DNA of 64,000 nucleotides from Thermodesulfovibrio yellowstonii DSM 11347 (GCF_000020985.1 NC_011296.1:1292001-1356000), one strand, 5' to 3'. Positions 16,147 to 28,685 are shown, counted from the stretch's first letter. Translations and numbers: made by a program. The notes: generated by a model from the sequence alone, not told the origin.

Positions 16147-19100
16147 TTTTCTTCAATACTTTCTTCGCTGAAATGCTCTATCTGCATACTGTAAAACTCA
16201 CCTTTTATCAATGTATCTTTATATACTGGAGAACCTGTTCCAGCTGGAATAATTCTTCCCATTATCACATTCTCTTTTAATCCTCTTAATTCATCAATCC
16301 TTGCCTCAATTGCTGCATCAGTAAGAACCCTTGTAGTTTCCTGGAATGAAGCTGCCGATACCCAAGATTCAGTTGAAAGAGCTGCCTTAGTAATTCCAAG
16401 TAAAAGAGGTCTTGCCTGAGCAGGTCTACCTCCACGAGCTATAACTTTCTCATTTTCCTCAATAAATATAAATCTATCAACCTCATCACCTATCAGAAAA
16501 GATGTATCACCAGGGTCTTCTATTCTTACTTTTTTCATCATTTGTCTGACAATAACCTCAATATGTTTATCATGTATTGAAACTCCCTGAAGTCTGTAAA
16601 CTTTCTGAATTTCATCCACAAGATATCTTTGTAGTTCTGTCGGACCTAATATCTCAAGTATACTGTGCGGATTAATAGAACCATCTATCAAAGGTTCGCC
16701 TGCTTTCACCCAATCTCCATCATGAACTATGACATGTTTACCTTTTGGAATAAGATACTCTCTTGTTTCATCAGCTCCTCTAACAACTATAACTCTTGAG
16801 CCCTTCTGGCTTCCTTTAAACTCAACTATTCCATCTATTTCACTGACAATAGCTGCTTCTCTGGGTCTTCTTGCTTCAAAAAGTTCTGCTACTCTTGGAA
16901 GTCCACCTGTTATATCCTTTGTTTTAATTGTTTCTCTTGGGATTTTTGCTAAAATATCTCCTGGTTCTACAATATCTCCTTTATCAACTACCAAAATTGC
17001 ACCTGCTGGCAGAAGATATCTTGCAGCTGTTCCTGAAGGAAGTTTTGCTGTTTTACCATCCTTATCTTTTATCGTAACACGGGGTCTATAAGTTGCTGGA
17101 TAATCAATTATTATTTTGTGTGAAAGACCCGTTGTTGGATCAGTTTCTTCCTTAAATGTTACTCCTTCTACCATATCACCAAGAGCTATTTTACCACCTA
17201 TTTCAGTAATAATCGGTGTTGTATAAGCATCCCACTCAGCCAGTCTCTGACCTGATTCAACAATCTGTCCTTCTTTAACAATAATTTTAGCTCCGTATAC
17301 GAGATTATATTTTTCCCTCTCCCTTCCAGAAGAATCTGTGATAACAATCATAGCATTTCTATTAAGAACAACAAGAGAACCATCTTTTCTTTCTACATAA
17401 TGGATATTTTTAAATCTTACTGTTCCTGAACCCTTAGCCTCAAGCACAGCCTGTTCAACTATCTTTGTAGCTGCTCCTCCGATATGAAATGTTCTCATTG
17501 TGAGCTGTGTACCTGGTTCTCCAATAGACTGCGCAGCAATAACTCCAATTGCTTCTCCTATTTCAACAGGTTCACTTCTGGCAAGATCCATTCCATAACA
17601 TTTTGAGCAAACACCAAATTTTGTTCTACATGTAAGCACTGAACGAATTTTTAATCTATCAATTCCTGAATCTACAATCTTCTTAGCAAGTGCCTGGTCT
17701 ATTACAGTATCCCTTTTTGCGATTATTTCGCCTGTAAGTGGATCTTTTATGTCTTCTGCCAGTGTTCTTCCATATATCCTTTCTTCAAGAGGCATTACTA
17801 TTTCTCCACCTTCTATAAGGGCTGTAATATATATCCCGTCTTTTGTTCCACAATCATGTTCTATAAGAAATATGTCCTGTGCAACATCAACAAGTCTTCT
17901 TGTTAGATATCCAGCATTTGCTGTTTTTAAAGCTGTATCTGCCAGACCTTTTCGGGCACCATGTGTGGATATAAAGTATTGCAGTGGAGTAAGTCCTTCT
18001 CTAAAATTAGCTGTAATTGGGGTTTCTATAATTTCGCCAGATGGCTTTGCCATAAGTCCTCTCATACCAGCAAGCTGTCTAATCTGTGCAATACTACCAC
18101 GAGCACCAGAGTCAGCCATCATAAATATGCTATTAAAAGACCTTCTCTCTGCAAGTTCTTCTGGAGTAAACTCTTTACCTCTTTCTGCTCCAAGTTCTTT
18201 CATCATCTCATCAGCAACTCTTTCTGTCACATTTGCCCAGATATCTATGACTTTATTGTATCTTTCACCCTGTGTAATCAATCCTTCAGCATACTGTCTC
18301 TGGACTTCCATTACTTGAGCTTCTGCTTCTTTAATCAATTCAGTCTTCTTTGAAGGTATATGCATATCATCAATACATATGGAAATACCTGACTGGGTAG
18401 CAACTTCAAAACCTAACTTTTCAAGTTTATTCAAAAATAAAACTGTATCTCTTTTTCCAAAATTATAATGAATATATTCAATCAGTTTGCCAAGTTCTTT
18501 TTTTGTCAGTTCTTTATTAATCATCTGAAATGGAACACCTTCTGGAACAATTTCTCTGAATAAAATTCTTCCTACTGTAGTATTTACAAACTCTCCGTTC
18601 AGCTTGACCTTTATAGGAGCATGTTTTTCTACAGCTTTGCACTGATAGGCAAGAATAACTTCTTCAGGGTCTGAAAAAACTTTGCCCGCTCCCTTTGCAT
18701 CGTGCTTTTCTTTTGTAAGATAGTAAATTCCAAGAACCATATCCTGTGTTGGAACAACTATCGGTTTTCCATTAGCAGGAGAGAGAAGATTTCCAACAGA
18801 CATCATCAATACTCTTGCTTCAACTTGAGCTTCATATGAAAGAGGAACATGAACCGCCATCTGATCACCATCAAAATCTGCATTAAAGGCTGTGCATACA
18901 AGAGGATGAAGTTTTATTGCTTTTCCTTCTACAAGAACAGGGTCAAAAGCTTGAATTCCAAGCCTATGAAGAGTTGGTGCACGGTTAAGCAAAACAGGAT
19001 GTTCCTGAATTACTTCTTCAAGGGCATCCCAGACTTCTGAACGTTCTTGTTCAACAAGTCTTTTTGCCTGTTTTATTGTTGTTGCATATCCTTTTTCTTC

Positions 19101-20258
19101 AAGCTTATTAAAAACAAATGGTTTAAATAGTTCCAGTGCCATAGACTTAGGCAATCCACATTGATGCATATCAAGTTCAGGACCAACTACAATAACTGAC
19201 CTACCAGAATAATCAACCCTTTTACCAAGAAGATTCTGTCTGAACCTTCCCTGCTTACCCTTTATCATGTCGCTTAAAGATTTAAGGGGTCTGCGAGTTC
19301 CTGCTTTTAAAGCTTTGGAACGTTTTGTATTATCAAAAAGCGTGTCAACTGATTCCTGAAGCATTCTTTTTTCATTTCTGATAATTACACTTGGAGCTTT
19401 AAGTTCCATGAGTCTTTTAAGTCTGTTATTTCTGTTTATAACTCTTCTGTAAAGGTCATTTAAATCCGAAGAAGCAAATCTTCCGCCATCAAGGGGAACA
19501 AGAGGTCTTAGTTCTGGTGGAAGAACTGGAACAATATCAAGAATCATCCATTCAGGACGATTTCCTGAATTTTTAAATGCTTCAATAACTTTAAGTCTTT
19601 TTGTAAGCTTTCTTTTAATACCTGTGGAAGTTGCAGCTTCTATTTTTTCTTTAAGTTCTTGTGCAACTATATCAAGATCAATTTTTTTAAGAAGTTCTCT
19701 TACAGCTTCTGCTCCCATGCCTGCTTTGAATTTGTTTCCGTACTGAGAAATACATTTCTTGTATTCATCTTCTGTGAGAATATCTTTTTCCTTTAAAGGT
19801 GTATCTCCTGGGTCTATAACAATATAGTCTTCATAGTAAATAACTCTCTCAAGCTGTCTAACAGAAAGGTCAAGCAGTAATCCCATTTTACTTGGGACTC
19901 CTCTGACAAACCATATATGTGCTACCGGTGCAGCAAGTTCAATATGCCCCATTCTTTCTCTTCTTACTTTACTCTGAATTACCTCAACTCCGCATTTGTC
20001 ACATATAACACCTTTATGCTTCATTCGTTTATATTTACCACACAAACATTCCCAATCTTTTATAGGACCAAAAATTTTAGCACAAAAAAGCCCTTCTGGT
20101 TCTGGCTTAAATGTTCTATAATTGATTGTTTCAGGCTTCTTTACTTCTCCATATGACCATTCCCTTATCTTTTCAGGCGAAGCAAGCTTTATTCTTATAG
20201 CATCAAAATCTCTCGGATTTTTAGGTTTTTGAAAAAGTGAATAAATATCTTCTGTCAA
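16143..20258 (-). CDS. rpoC: RNA polymerase beta' subunit
   Basis: 1371 residues, full length for a non-split beta'. The N-terminal zinc site has C71, C73, C86 and C89. The catalytic magnesium motif NADFDGDQM is at 459-467 with D461, D463 and D465. The second zinc site ([15 protein letters not shown]) and trigger-loop region ([16 protein letters not shown]) are intact. It follows rpoB after 31 nt. Confidence 0.98.
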   Translation of the reverse strand: MTEDIYSLFQKPKNPRDFDAIRIKLASPEKIREWSYGEVKKPETINYRTFKPEPEGLFCAKIFGPIKDWECLCGKYKRMKHKGVICDKCGVEVIQSKVRRERMGHIELAAPVAHIWFVRGVPSKMGLLLDLSVRQLERVIYYEDYIVIDPGDTPLKEKDILTEDEYKKCISQYGNKFKAGMGAEAVRELLKKIDLDIVAQELKEKIEAATSTGIKRKLTKRLKVIEAFKNSGNRPEWMILDIVPVLPPELRPLVPLDGGRFASSDLNDLYRRVINRNNRLKRLMELKAPSVIIRNEKRMLQESVDTLFDNTKRSKALKAGTRRPLKSLSDMIKGKQGRFRQNLLGKRVDYSGRSVIVVGPELDMHQCGLPKSMALELFKPFVFNKLEEKGYATTIKQAKRLVEQERSEVWDALEEVIQEHPVLLNRAPTLHRLGIQAFDPVLVEGKAIKLHPLVCTAFNADFDGDQMAVHVPLSYEAQVEARVLMMSVGNLLSPANGKPIVVPTQDMVLGIYYLTKEKHDAKGAGKVFSDPEEVILAYQCKAVEKHAPIKVKLNGEFVNTTVGRILFREIVPEGVPFQMINKELTKKELGKLIEYIHYNFGKRDTVLFLNKLEKLGFEVATQSGISICIDDMHIPSKKTELIKEAEAQVMEVQRQYAEGLITQGERYNKVIDIWANVTERVADEMMKELGAERGKEFTPEELAERRSFNSIFMMADSGARGSIAQIRQLAGMRGLMAKPSGEIIETPITANFREGLTPLQYFISTHGARKGLADTALKTANAGYLTRRLVDVAQDIFLIEHDCGTKDGIYITALIEGGEIVMPLEERIYGRTLAEDIKDPLTGEIIAKRDTVIDQALAKKIVDSGIDRLKIRSVLTCRTKFGVCSKCYGMDLARSEPVEIGEAIGVIAAQSIGEPGTQLTMRTFHIGGAATKIVEQAVLEAKGSGTVRFKNIHYVERKDGSLVVLNRNAMIVITDSSGREREKYNLVYGAKIIVKEGQIVESGQRLAEWDAYTTPIITEIGGKIALGDMVEGVTFKEETDPTTGLSHKIIIDYPATYRPRVTIKDKDGKTAKLPSGTAARYLLPAGAILVVDKGDIVEPGDILAKIPRETIKTKDITGGLPRVAELFEARRPREAAIVSEIDGIVEFKGSQKGSRVIVVRGADETREYLIPKGKHVIVHDGDWVKAGEPLIDGSINPHSILEILGPTELQRYLVDEIQKVYRLQGVSIHDKHIEVIVRQMMKKVRIEDPGDTSFLIGDEVDRFIFIEENEKVIARGGRPAQARPLLLGITKAALSTESWVSAASFQETTRVLTDAAIEARIDELRGLKENVIMGRIIPAGTGSPVYKDTLIKGEFYSMQIEHFSEESIEEN

Positions 20259-20289
20259 GGCTTATACCCCCTATTTTAAAATATTAAAA

Positions 20290-23200
20290 TCATTGAAACC
20301 GTTCAACTTTTTTCTTTTTCTCCAGAAGATCTACATCAAGACATAAACTCTGGAGCTCTTTTATTAAAACATTAAATGATTCAGGAACTCCTGGCTCCAA
20401 TACAGGATGTCCTTTAACAATAGCTTCATACATACGTGTTCTACCTGTTATATCATCACTTTTTACAGTTAAAAATTCCTGAAGCGTATATGCTGCTCCA
20501 TATGCTTCCAATGCCCATACTTCCATCTCACCAAGCCTCTGTCCTCCAAACTGTGCCTTTCCTCCAAGAGGTTGCTGGGTTACCAAGGAATAAGGACCTA
20601 TGGAACGAGCATGAATTTTGTCTGCCACAAGATGATGTAACTTAAGCATATACATATATCCGACTGTAACAGGTCTTTCAAAGGGTTCTCCTGTTTTTCC
20701 ATCATAAAGCGTTACCTGTCCTGTTGTTGGGTAGCCAACTTTTCTGAACATTTCCTTTATTTCATCCTCTTTTGCACCTTCAAAAACAGGGCTTGCAACA
20801 TAAAGACCAAGAGCCTTTGCAGCAAGACCTAAATGAGTCTCAAGAATCTGTCCCACATTCATTCTTGAAGGAACTCCAAGAGGATTAAGTACTATATCAA
20901 CAGGTGTTCCATCTTCAAGATACGGCATGTCCTCTTCAGGTAGAATCATGGAAACAACGCCCTTATTTCCGTGTCTGCCTGCCATTTTGTCTCCAACTTG
21001 TATTTTTCTTTTCATAGCAATGTAAACTTTAACTATTTGATTAACACCTGGTGGAAGTTCATCGCCTTTTTTAATTCTTTCAATTTTTTCATTGTATTTT
21101 GCATAAATCTGTTTTATATTCTGTTCCACCTCCTTGTTAACTCTGCTTACTTCCGCTTTAACATCAGGGTCTTCTACTTTAAGTTTGAGCAGTTGATTTA
21201 CATCAAGGAGATTAACAACTTTTTCTGTAAGTGCTTTTCCTTTAGGACATATTATCTTTTCACCTTTTTTTACATCTTCAAGTATAATCTTACCTTTAAG
21301 AATTTTTCTGATTCTACTTGCCTTTGTCTCTTTAAGAATCCTGATTTCATCTTCTCTATCTCTTTCTATTCTTTTTATTTCTTCTTCTTCTATAGCATTT
21401 GCTCTTCTGGATTTTTCTTTACCCTTTCTTGTTAGAATTTTTACATCAATAACAACTCCCTCAATACCTGGTGGAACATAAAGACAGCTTTCCTTAACAT
21501 CTTCTGCCTTCTCACCAAATATTGCATATAAAAGTTTTTCTTCAGGAGTAAGAACCCTTTCTCCTTTAGGTGTTACTTTTCCAACAAGAATATCTCCAGC
21601 TTTTACCTTTGCACCTATTCTTATAATTCCATCTTCATCAAGATTTTTTAACAGTTCTTCATTAACATTTGGAATTTCTCTTGTAATCTCCTCTGGACCG
21701 AGTTTTGTATCTCTGCATTCAATCTCAAATTCGTCTATGTGAATGGAAGTATAAACATCCTCTTTGACAAGTCTCTCACTGACCAGTATAGCATCCTCAA
21801 AGTTATATCCACCCCATGGCATAAAAGCAACAAGAACATTTCTGCCAAGAGCCAATTCACCATTGTCCATGCAAGGACCATCAGCAAGGATTGTTCCTCT
21901 TTCTACTGTCTGTCCCACTTTAACAATAGGCTTTTGAGTCATGCATGTGCCTTGATTGGATTTATGAAACTTCACAAGATTGTATATATCAACTCCTCCA
22001 CCTTCTTCAGTAACTCTTATAACAATTCTTCTTGAATCAACATTTTCTACTATTCCTGCTCTCTTTGCAACCACAAGCCAACCTGAGTCTCTTGCTGCAT
22101 ACAATTCCATTCCTGTTCCAACTATAGGAGCTTCTGTATGAATTAAAGGGACAGCCTGTCTCTGCATATTTGATCCCATTAAAGCTCTGTTTGCATCATC
22201 GTTTTCAAGAAATGGAATTAAAGAAGCAGATAAGCTAACTATCTGTTTCGGAGATACATCCATGTATTCTACTTCCTCGCGGGATACCATTTTAAAATCA
22301 CCCTTAACCCGTGCTGAAACAGTCTCTCCGATAATATTTCCCTCTTCATCAACAGGAGTTGTTGCTTCTGCAATAACATAGTTTTCACTTTCAAGAGCGC
22401 TTAAAAAATGCACATCATTTGTCACTTTTCCATTAACAACTTTTCTGTAAGGAGATTCTATAAAACCAAAATCATTGATTCTTGCATAAGTTGCAAGAGA
22501 AGTTATTAGACCGATATTGGGTCCTTCTGGAGTCTCAATAGGACATATTCTTCCATAATGAGTTGGATGAACGTCTCTGACCTCAAATCCTGCTCTTTCG
22601 CGGGTAAGTCCTCCTGGTCCAAGAGCACTCAATCTTCTTTTGTGTGTAATTTCGCTTAGTGGATTAGTCTGATCCATAAATTGACTTAACTGGCTGGTGC
22701 TGAAAAACTCTTTGACAGCTGCCATTACAGGTTTTGTATTTATTACATCATGGGGCATTGCTGTCTCAACATCTGTTATGGTCATTTTCTCTCTGATTGC
22801 CCTTTCCATTCTTACTAATCCGATGCGGAACTGGTTTTCTAAGAGTTCACCAACTCCTCTTACTCTTCTGTTCCCAAGATGATCAATATCATCAACCTCT
22901 CCCTTGCCTGTTCTGAGATTGAGTAAATATTTAACAATTTCAATAATATCTTTGTCAGTAAGAACCCTAACATCAAGAGGAATATCAAGTCCTAATTTTT
23001 GATTTAATTTAAGTCTTCCTACAGAAGAAAGGTCATATCTTTTAGGATCAAAAAACAAACCATAAAAAAGTTCTTCAGCTGCTTCTTCAGTAGCTGGTTC
23101 TCCAGGCCTCAATTTCTTATATATTTCTCTTAAGGCATGCTTTTTATTCTCAACTTTGTCAGTTAGCAATGTTTCACGTAAAGATGGAAGATAGTTAATA

Positions 23201-24228
23201 TTATCTATGAAAAGCAGTTCTAATTTTTGAATTCTGGCAGATATAATTCTATGAAAGGATTCTTCTGTAATCTCTTTATTACTATCAACTATTACTTCAC
23301 CTGTTTCAGGGTCAACAATATCTGAAAGAGTTATCCTGCCTATTATTTCACTTTTAGAAATTGGTATTTCCTGAATTCCAAGTTCTTTCATTTTCTTTAG
23401 TGAGTATCTTGTAATCTTACTTCCTTCTTTTACTATGATATCTTTCCCATCAGCACTGCAGATGTCAACTTTTGTTCTAACTCCTGTCAATATATCACTC
23501 ACAACTCTTGTATAGGTGGTTTCATCTTTAATTCTTATTTCTTCTATGGGATAGAAAATTCTTAATAAATCTTCATTTGTATATCCAAGTGCCTTAAGAA
23601 CAATTGTGGCTGGAAGTTTTTTCCTTTTATCAATTCTTACATAAAGAAGGTCTTTTGAATCAAACTCAAAATCAAGCCATGAGCCTCTAACAGGTATAAT
23701 CCTTGCTGAATAAAGAAATCTTCCACTTATTCTGCTTTTACTTCTATCAGGTGCAAAATAAACACCAGGGGATCTGTGCAACTGACTTACAATAACTCTT
23801 TCAACTCCATTTATTATAAAGCTCCCTGTCTCAGTCATCATGGGAAGGTCGCCAAGAAAAACTTCTTGTTCTCTGGATTCTTTAAGAAACTTTCTCCCTT
23901 CTTCATCTTTGTCCCATATATTTAACCGAACTTTCATTTTTATTGGGACTGAATAAGTAAGACCCTTAACCATGCATTCATAGGGAGTTAATTTTGGTTC
24001 TCCAACTGAGTATGAAATAAATTCTATTGTAGTTGTTCCGTTGTAATCACTTATAGGAAAAACACTGTTTAAAGCAGACTGAAGACCCTCATCGGCTCTT
24101 TCCTCTGGTGGAATATCTTTTTGAAGAAACTTATCAAAAGATTTTCTCTGAAACTCTAAAAGATAAGGCACCTCCACAAGTGGAGGCACCTTTCCAAAGT
24201 TTATTCTCTCTCTTAAAGGCTTTATCAT
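20290..24228 (-). CDS. rpoB: RNA polymerase beta subunit
   Basis: 1312 residues, full length. It begins [14 protein letters not shown] and contains the rifampicin-region text [20 protein letters not shown] followed by [17 protein letters not shown] and the C-terminal [20 protein letters not shown] are intact. All residues in the visible rifampicin cluster look like the sensitive consensus. It lies 32 nt after rplL with no separate promoter evident. Confidence 0.98.
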   Translation of the reverse strand: MIKPLRERINFGKVPPLVEVPYLLEFQRKSFDKFLQKDIPPEERADEGLQSALNSVFPISDYNGTTTIEFISYSVGEPKLTPYECMVKGLTYSVPIKMKVRLNIWDKDEEGRKFLKESREQEVFLGDLPMMTETGSFIINGVERVIVSQLHRSPGVYFAPDRSKSRISGRFLYSARIIPVRGSWLDFEFDSKDLLYVRIDKRKKLPATIVLKALGYTNEDLLRIFYPIEEIRIKDETTYTRVVSDILTGVRTKVDICSADGKDIIVKEGSKITRYSLKKMKELGIQEIPISKSEIIGRITLSDIVDPETGEVIVDSNKEITEESFHRIISARIQKLELLFIDNINYLPSLRETLLTDKVENKKHALREIYKKLRPGEPATEEAAEELFYGLFFDPKRYDLSSVGRLKLNQKLGLDIPLDVRVLTDKDIIEIVKYLLNLRTGKGEVDDIDHLGNRRVRGVGELLENQFRIGLVRMERAIREKMTITDVETAMPHDVINTKPVMAAVKEFFSTSQLSQFMDQTNPLSEITHKRRLSALGPGGLTRERAGFEVRDVHPTHYGRICPIETPEGPNIGLITSLATYARINDFGFIESPYRKVVNGKVTNDVHFLSALESENYVIAEATTPVDEEGNIIGETVSARVKGDFKMVSREEVEYMDVSPKQIVSLSASLIPFLENDDANRALMGSNMQRQAVPLIHTEAPIVGTGMELYAARDSGWLVVAKRAGIVENVDSRRIVIRVTEEGGGVDIYNLVKFHKSNQGTCMTQKPIVKVGQTVERGTILADGPCMDNGELALGRNVLVAFMPWGGYNFEDAILVSERLVKEDVYTSIHIDEFEIECRDTKLGPEEITREIPNVNEELLKNLDEDGIIRIGAKVKAGDILVGKVTPKGERVLTPEEKLLYAIFGEKAEDVKESCLYVPPGIEGVVIDVKILTRKGKEKSRRANAIEEEEIKRIERDREDEIRILKETKASRIRKILKGKIILEDVKKGEKIICPKGKALTEKVVNLLDVNQLLKLKVEDPDVKAEVSRVNKEVEQNIKQIYAKYNEKIERIKKGDELPPGVNQIVKVYIAMKRKIQVGDKMAGRHGNKGVVSMILPEEDMPYLEDGTPVDIVLNPLGVPSRMNVGQILETHLGLAAKALGLYVASPVFEGAKEDEIKEMFRKVGYPTTGQVTLYDGKTGEPFERPVTVGYMYMLKLHHLVADKIHARSIGPYSLVTQQPLGGKAQFGGQRLGEMEVWALEAYGAAYTLQEFLTVKSDDITGRTRMYEAIVKGHPVLEPGVPESFNVLIKELQSLCLDVDLLEKKKKVERFQ

Positions 24229-24260
24229 AGTTCTCCTTCTCTATTAAAATTATTTTATTT

Positions 24261-24647
24261 TTACTGTATTTCTACTGTAGCACCTTCTGCTTCAAGTTTT
24301 GACTTAATTGTATCAGCTTCCTCTTTAGACACGCCTGTCTTCACTGGTTTTGGCGCACCATCAACTAAGTCTTTAGCCTCTTTAAGTCCAAGTCCTGTGA
24401 GTTCTCTTACTACTTTAATGACCTGAATCTTCTTATCTCCTGCTGCCTTTAAGATTACATCAAAACTTGTTTTCTCTTCTGCTGCTGGTGCTGCCTGAGC
24501 TGCTGGTGCTCCTGGTGCTGCTGCAACTGCTACAGGAGCGGCTGCTGTTACACCATATCTTTCTTCAAATTCTTTAATAAATTGACTCAGTTCTAAGATT
24601 GTAAGATTATCAAAAAACTGAAAAACCTCTTCTTTTGTAATTGCCAT
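24261..24647 (-). CDS. rplL: 50S ribosomal protein L7/L12
   Basis: 128-residue stalk protein. The N-terminal dimerisation helices are followed by an Ala/Pro-rich hinge (about 36-56) and the factor-binding C-terminal domain [32 protein letters not shown]. It follows rplJ by 17 nt with a good AGGAGG. It binds L10 as dimers and recruits EF-Tu and EF-G, whose genes or partners are also in this operon. Confidence 0.97.
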   Translation of the reverse strand: MAITKEEVFQFFDNLTILELSQFIKEFEERYGVTAAAPVAVAAAPGAPAAQAAPAAEEKTSFDVILKAAGDKKIQVIKVVRELTGLGLKEAKDLVDGAPKPVKTGVSKEEADTIKSKLEAEGATVEIQ

Positions 24648-24664
24648 AACTTTTCCTCCTTTTA

Positions 24665-25189
24665 TTAAGCTTTTTTATTTTTTAATGCTTCTAATGCGTA
24701 AAGAAGTTTAAGATTTACTGCCTGAAGTGCACATGCCATCTTTGACAATGGAGAACTCATGCCACCAACAAGCATTCCAAGTAAAACATGCTTTGAAGGT
24801 AGTTTTGAAATCTCTTTAAGTTCTGCTGGTGAATAAACCTTGCCTTCAACAACACCTTGTTTTAATTTAAATTTTTCATTTTTTTCAGAATACTCAATTG
24901 CCCTTTTAACTGTCACAACAGGGTCATCATAACCAAAAACCACACCAGTACATCCTTTTAAAGAGCTTTCCAGTTGTTCTTTAAAAGCAGCATCTCCCAA
25001 TGCTATCCTGAAAAGAGTATTTTTACAAACCTTATACTCTGCTCCAGAGTCTTTCATTGTTTGTCTTAACTCTGAAATTTCAGCTACAGTAAGCCCCTGA
25101 AAATTAGTCAAAATAAAAGACTTGGACTTAGATAGCCTTTCAACAAGCTCTTCAACCCTTTTTTTCTTTGTTTCTTTTGTAGTGCTCAG
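24665..25189 (-). CDS. rplJ: 50S ribosomal protein L10 with apparent CTG start
   Basis: Ribosomal stalk base protein. The conserved reading frame extends upstream of the first TTG (25111) through [18 protein letters not shown] to codon CTG at 25189-25187, six nt after AGGAGG. No ATG, GTG or TTG lies in this frame between the ribosome site and the L10 N-terminus. From CTG the protein has 174 residues, the normal L10 length; from the TTG it would lack the first 26 residues, part of the rRNA-binding domain. A rare CTG start is therefore the best reading. An L10 leader precedes the gene, consistent with autogenous control. Confidence 0.85.
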   Translation of the reverse strand: MSTTKETKKKRVEELVERLSKSKSFILTNFQGLTVAEISELRQTMKDSGAEYKVCKNTLFRIALGDAAFKEQLESSLKGCTGVVFGYDDPVVTVKRAIEYSEKNEKFKLKQGVVEGKVYSPAELKEISKLPSKHVLLGMLVGGMSSPLSKMACALQAVNLKLLYALEALKNKKA

Positions 25190-25204
25190 ATTATACCTCC
25201 TTTC

Positions 25205-25309
25205 TTGGACAGCAGTGCAATATGATAGTTTATATTGTTCAATCCGTTCAATCTCGGCAGGCGAACAATCATTAAGCCATCTGGCACCTGCTGTCTCAGA
25301 TTATTAATA
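25205..25309 (-). promoter_or_regulatory. L10 (rplJL) leader RNA
   Basis: The 136-nt gap between rplA and rplJ carries the L10-leader signature on the minus strand: GAGACAGCAGGTGCC, then GGCTTAAT and CGCCTGCCGAG, with CAGGTG/CGCCTG pairing as in the known leader. L10(L12)4 binding to this structure represses rplJL. A short hairpin (ACAGGC-TTT-GCCTGT, 25310-25324) directly after the rplA stop may be a partial terminator. Confidence 0.75.
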
Positions 25310-25325
25310 ACAGGCAAAGCCTGTT

Positions 25326-26012
25326 TTAAAATTTCAGCTTTGATATATCTATTTTCAAACCAGGTCCCATTGTAGAAGATATAGATACTTTCTTAATATA
25401 TTTTCCTTTTGATGTCGGTGGTTTTGCCTTTATAACTGATTTAAGAACTGCTATAGCATTTTCAATGAGCTTTTCTCTGTCAAAAGAAAGTTTGCCTATT
25501 GGAACATGAACAACTCCACCTTTATCGTTTCTATATTCAATTTTACCTGCTTTTGCTTCTTTAACTGCTTTACCTATGTCAAAAGTCACTGTACCAAGCT
25601 TAGGATTAGGCATTAACCCTCTCGGTCCGAGGATTTTACCAAGCTTACCAACTTGTCCCATCATGTCAGGCGTTGCAATGGCTCTATCAAATTCAAGCCA
25701 ACCTTGCTGAATTTTCTCAATCAAATCTTCAGCTCCAACATAGTCAGCTCCTGCCTCTCTTGCCTCCTTTTCTTTTTCCCCCTTAGCAAAAACTAAAACT
25801 CTCACTTCCTTACCTGTTCCATGAGGAAGAACAACGGTGTTTCTCACAACTTGATCAGATTTTCTGGGATCAATTCCTAAATTTATTGACATTTCCACTG
25901 TTTCATCAAACTTTGTGAAACTATTTTCTTTTAAAATATCTATCGCTTCATCAAAGGTGTATTCTTTTTGAAGATCAATTTTTTCTTTTACTGCAACCAA
26001 TTTCTTTCCCAT
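25326..26012 (-). CDS. rplA: 50S ribosomal protein L1
   Basis: 228-residue protein of the L1 stalk, which binds 23S rRNA and helps release deacylated tRNA. Recognised by [34 protein letters not shown] and the C-terminal [11 protein letters not shown]. It lies 5 nt after rplK. In many bacteria L1 represses its own rplKA mRNA; I did not identify the site here. Confidence 0.97.
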   Translation of the reverse strand: MGKKLVAVKEKIDLQKEYTFDEAIDILKENSFTKFDETVEMSINLGIDPRKSDQVVRNTVVLPHGTGKEVRVLVFAKGEKEKEAREAGADYVGAEDLIEKIQQGWLEFDRAIATPDMMGQVGKLGKILGPRGLMPNPKLGTVTFDIGKAVKEAKAGKIEYRNDKGGVVHVPIGKLSFDREKLIENAIAVLKSVIKAKPPTSKGKYIKKVSISSTMGPGLKIDISKLKF

Positions 26013-26017
26013 TTATT

Positions 26018-26446
26018 TTACCCCCTTATCTCCACACCCATGCTTTTTGCTGTACCAATTATCATTTTCATAGCAGCTTCCAGCGATTTTGTATTTAAAT
26101 CAGGCAATTTTGTTTTTGCTATCTCTTCTACCTGCTTCATTGTAAGAGAACCTACTTTTTCCTTGCCTGTTGCACCAGAACCTTTTATTATTCCAGCAGC
26201 TTTTTTAATAAGTTCAGATGCTGGAGGAGTTTTAAGTATAAAAGTGAATGACCTATCCTTATAGATAGTTAATACAACAGGGATAAGAGTATCTCCCATA
26301 TTTTGTGTCTGAGCATTAAATTGCTTACAAAATTCCATAATATTAATGCCGTGCGGACCAAGTGCAGGACCTACAGGTGGTGCAGGATTTGCTTTACCTG
26401 CTGGTATAACAAGTTTTACTTGTGCTGTTACTTCTTTTTTTGCCAT
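26018..26446 (-). CDS. rplK: 50S ribosomal protein L11
   Basis: 142 residues, full length. The N-terminal proline-rich [17 protein letters not shown] and the C-terminal rRNA-binding [20 protein letters not shown] are diagnostic. L11 forms the GTPase-associated centre with L10 and L12. It lies 14 nt after nusG with a good AGGAGG. Confidence 0.98.
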   Translation of the reverse strand: MAKKEVTAQVKLVIPAGKANPAPPVGPALGPHGINIMEFCKQFNAQTQNMGDTLIPVVLTIYKDRSFTFILKTPPASELIKKAAGIIKGSGATGKEKVGSLTMKQVEEIAKTKLPDLNTKSLEAAMKMIIGTAKSMGVEIRG

Positions 26447-26460
26447 ATTTTATTCCTCCT

Positions 26461-26985
26461 TTAAACCTTTTCAACCTGTGAAAAAGCCAGTTCTACAGGC
26501 GTTTGTCTGCCAAAGATACTTACCATAACTTTAACTCTTTCATGTTCAGAGTCTACTTCATCAATATATCCTGTAAAATTAGTAAATGGACCATCAGTAA
26601 TTCTAACAGTCTCTCCTTTTTCAAAATGAGCTTTTATTTGAGGAGCTCTGCCTTTTTCCAGTTGCTGAAGAATCATCTCAACCTCTTCTTGAGGGATAGG
26701 TGCAGGTTTTTTACCGCCAACAAACCCTGTCACCCGTTGAGTCGTGCTTATTAAATGCCATGTATCGTCATTAAGTTCCATTTCTACAAGAATATATCCA
26801 GGATAAAATTTCTTTTCTTGTTCTTTTTTCTTTTTACCTTTGACTTCAATTATCTTTTCAGTTGGAATCAAAATTCTTGAAATTTTATCTTCAAGTCCTT
26901 TTGTCTTAACTCTTTCTTCAATTGAAGCCTTTACTTTTTCTTCAAAACCTGACATCGTATGCACAACATACCATTGTTTTGCCAT
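26461..26985 (-). CDS. nusG: Transcription antitermination factor NusG
   Basis: 174-residue NusG. The start [15 protein letters not shown] (26985) is chosen over a longer in-frame reading that would run through secE. The NGN domain contains [12 protein letters not shown]; the C-terminal KOW domain has [22 protein letters not shown]. NusG binds RNA polymerase, and its KOW domain contacts S10 or Rho. It lies 5 nt after secE. Confidence 0.97.
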   Translation of the reverse strand: MAKQWYVVHTMSGFEEKVKASIEERVKTKGLEDKISRILIPTEKIIEVKGKKKKEQEKKFYPGYILVEMELNDDTWHLISTTQRVTGFVGGKKPAPIPQEEVEMILQQLEKGRAPQIKAHFEKGETVRITDGPFTNFTGYIDEVDSEHERVKVMVSIFGRQTPVELAFSQVEKV

Positions 26986-26990
26986 ATTTT

Positions 26991-27176
26991 TCACCCAATA
27001 AATGCACTTATAATTCTTGATAGTACAAGGTCTATTAAACCGAGAAAAAATGAAATTAAAACTACTGTAACAATAACTACCCATGTAGAAGCTATTACTT
27101 CATCTTTTTTAGGATAGTTAACTTTTTTTGCTTCTATTTTTACTTCATTAAAAAAATTTTTAAGCCTTGCTATCAT
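26991..27176 (-). CDS. secE: Protein translocase subunit SecE
   Basis: 61-residue short SecE with one transmembrane helix. The amphipathic FFNEVKIEAKKVNYPKKDE precedes the helix VVIVTVVLISFFLGLIDLVL. It clamps SecY in the inner membrane. The secE-nusG pair is universal in this operon. Confidence 0.95.
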   Translation of the reverse strand: MIARLKNFFNEVKIEAKKVNYPKKDEVIASTWVVIVTVVLISFFLGLIDLVLSRIISAFIG

Positions 27177-27201
27177 TGTTCACCTCAAAAAACATAATGA
27201 A

Positions 27202-27275
27202 CAGGCCAGGAGGGATTTGAACCCCCATCCCCCGGATTTGGAGTCCGGTGCTCTATCCGTTAGAGCTACTGGCCT
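27202..27275 (-). tRNA. tRNA-Trp (CCA)
   Basis: A 74-nt cloverleaf on the minus strand with acceptor AGGCCAG/CTGGCCT and discriminator G. The anticodon loop CTCCAAA gives CCA, and the T arm is GGTTCAAAT. The 3' CCA is not encoded. It lies between rpmG and secE in the same operon. Confidence 0.96.
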
Positions 27276-27279
27276 ATTC

Positions 27280-27432
27280 TTATGCTTTTGTTTCTTTATG
27301 TAATGTATGTCTTCTACAGTGCCTGCAATATTTTTTTAACTGCAATTTATCAGGCGTAGTTTTCTTATTCTTGGTTGTTGAATAATTCTTACTTTTACAC
27401 TCAGTACACTGAAGCAGTATTATATCTCTCAT
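27280..27432 (-). CDS. rpmG: 50S ribosomal protein L33
   Basis: Small 50-residue protein, [19 protein letters not shown] then a lysine-rich stretch and YCRHCRRH. The two CxxC pairs (C9/C12 and C36/C39) mark the zinc-binding C+ form of L33. It begins 3 nt after the tuf stop and ends 4 nt before tRNA-Trp, the usual tuf-rpmG-trnW-secE order. Confidence 0.95.
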   Translation of the reverse strand: MRDIILLQCTECKSKNYSTTKNKKTTPDKLQLKKYCRHCRRHTLHKETKA

Positions 27433-27435
27433 CTT

Positions 27436-28635
27436 TTACTCCAGCACCTCTGTAACAACACCTGCACCTACTGTTCTTCCACCTTCTCTTATCGCAAATC
27501 TTAATCCCTCTTCCATCGCTATCGGTGCTATCAACTCTACACTTAAATTCACATTGTCACCTGGCATTACCATCTCTACTCCATCTGGTAACTTTATCAC
27601 TCCTGTCACATCCGTTGTCCTAAAATAAAACTGTGGCCTGTATCCATTGAAAAATGGTGTATGCCTTCCTCCCTCTTCCTTTGTCAATACGTATACTTCT
27701 GCCTTAAACTTCGTATGCGGGGTTATGCTCCCAGGCTTTGCTAATACCATCCCTCTCTCTACTTCATCTTTGCCTATTCCCCTTAATAACACTCCTATGT
27801 TGTCTCCTGCTCTTCCTTCATCCAGTATCTTACGAAACATCTCTACTCCTGTCGCTACTGTCTTACGGGTCTCCCTTAATCCCACTATCTCTACTTCGTC
27901 TCCTACTTTGATTATTCCTCTTTCTACTCTCCCTGTTACTACTGTTCCTCTACCTGATATTGTAAATACATCTTCTATAGGCATTAAAAATGGCTTGTCT
28001 ATTGGCCTTTCAGGCTCTGGTATGTAGCTGTCTAATGCATCCAATAATTCCTGTATCGGCTTATACTCTTCTGCATTGGGGTCTTTGCTGCTACTTTCTA
28101 ATGCTTTCAATGCTGACCCCTTTATGATTGGTATCTCATCACCTGGAAATCCATACTTGCTCAATAATTCCCTTACTTCAAGCTCTACTAAGTCCAATAA
28201 CTCTGGATCATCTACCATGTCTGTCTTGTTCATAAATACTACTATGTATGGCACTCCTACCTGCCTCGCAAGCAGTATGTGCTCTCTTGTCTGTGGCATG
28301 GGTCCATCATTCGCTGCTACTACTAATATTGAACCATCCATTTGCGCTGCTCCTGTTATCATGTTCTTTATATAGTCTGCATGACCAGGACAGTCTACAT
28401 GCGCATAATGCCTCTTGTCTGTCTCATACTCTACATGCGCTGTGTTTATCGTTATCCCCCTCGCCTTCTCCTCAGGTGCATTGTCTATCTGATCATAACT
28501 CCTATACTGCGCCATACCCTTCAATTCCAAATACTTCGTTATCGCTGCTGTAAGCGTGGTCTTGCCATGATCAATATGCCCTATCGTCCCTACATTTACA
28601 TGCGGCTTCTTCCTCTCAAATTTTGCCTTTCCCAT
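27436..28635 (-). CDS. tuf: Elongation factor Tu
   Basis: 399-residue EF-Tu that delivers aminoacyl-tRNA to the ribosome. The P-loop [10 protein letters not shown], switch region [21 protein letters not shown] and NKTD are all intact. Codon use differs from its neighbours: it prefers AGG, AAG, GAG and GCG where rpoB and the rpl genes favour A-ending codons. It lies directly downstream of four tRNA genes, like E. coli tufB. A second tuf copy may exist elsewhere. Confidence 0.98.
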   Translation of the reverse strand: MGKAKFERKKPHVNVGTIGHIDHGKTTLTAAITKYLELKGMAQYRSYDQIDNAPEEKARGITINTAHVEYETDKRHYAHVDCPGHADYIKNMITGAAQMDGSILVVAANDGPMPQTREHILLARQVGVPYIVVFMNKTDMVDDPELLDLVELEVRELLSKYGFPGDEIPIIKGSALKALESSSKDPNAEEYKPIQELLDALDSYIPEPERPIDKPFLMPIEDVFTISGRGTVVTGRVERGIIKVGDEVEIVGLRETRKTVATGVEMFRKILDEGRAGDNIGVLLRGIGKDEVERGMVLAKPGSITPHTKFKAEVYVLTKEEGGRHTPFFNGYRPQFYFRTTDVTGVIKLPDGVEMVMPGDNVNLSVELIAPIAMEEGLRFAIREGGRTVGAGVVTEVLE

Positions 28636-28685
28636 TATCTTCCTCCTTAAAATTCTCCTTAAACTTTTATTGTTCTTTCATCTAA

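Noticed and set aside
24665-25111. rplJ starting at TTG 25111
   Set aside because: It would remove 26 conserved N-terminal residues, and no ribosome site precedes it; AGGAGG precedes CTG 25189.
26986-27084. Extended nusG start
   Set aside because: The extension runs antiphase through sec[11 protein letters not shown] at 26985 is the family start.
27647-28650. Several long plus-strand open frames inside tuf
   Set aside because: They are antisense by-products of the codon bias of tuf and have no recognisable protein features.
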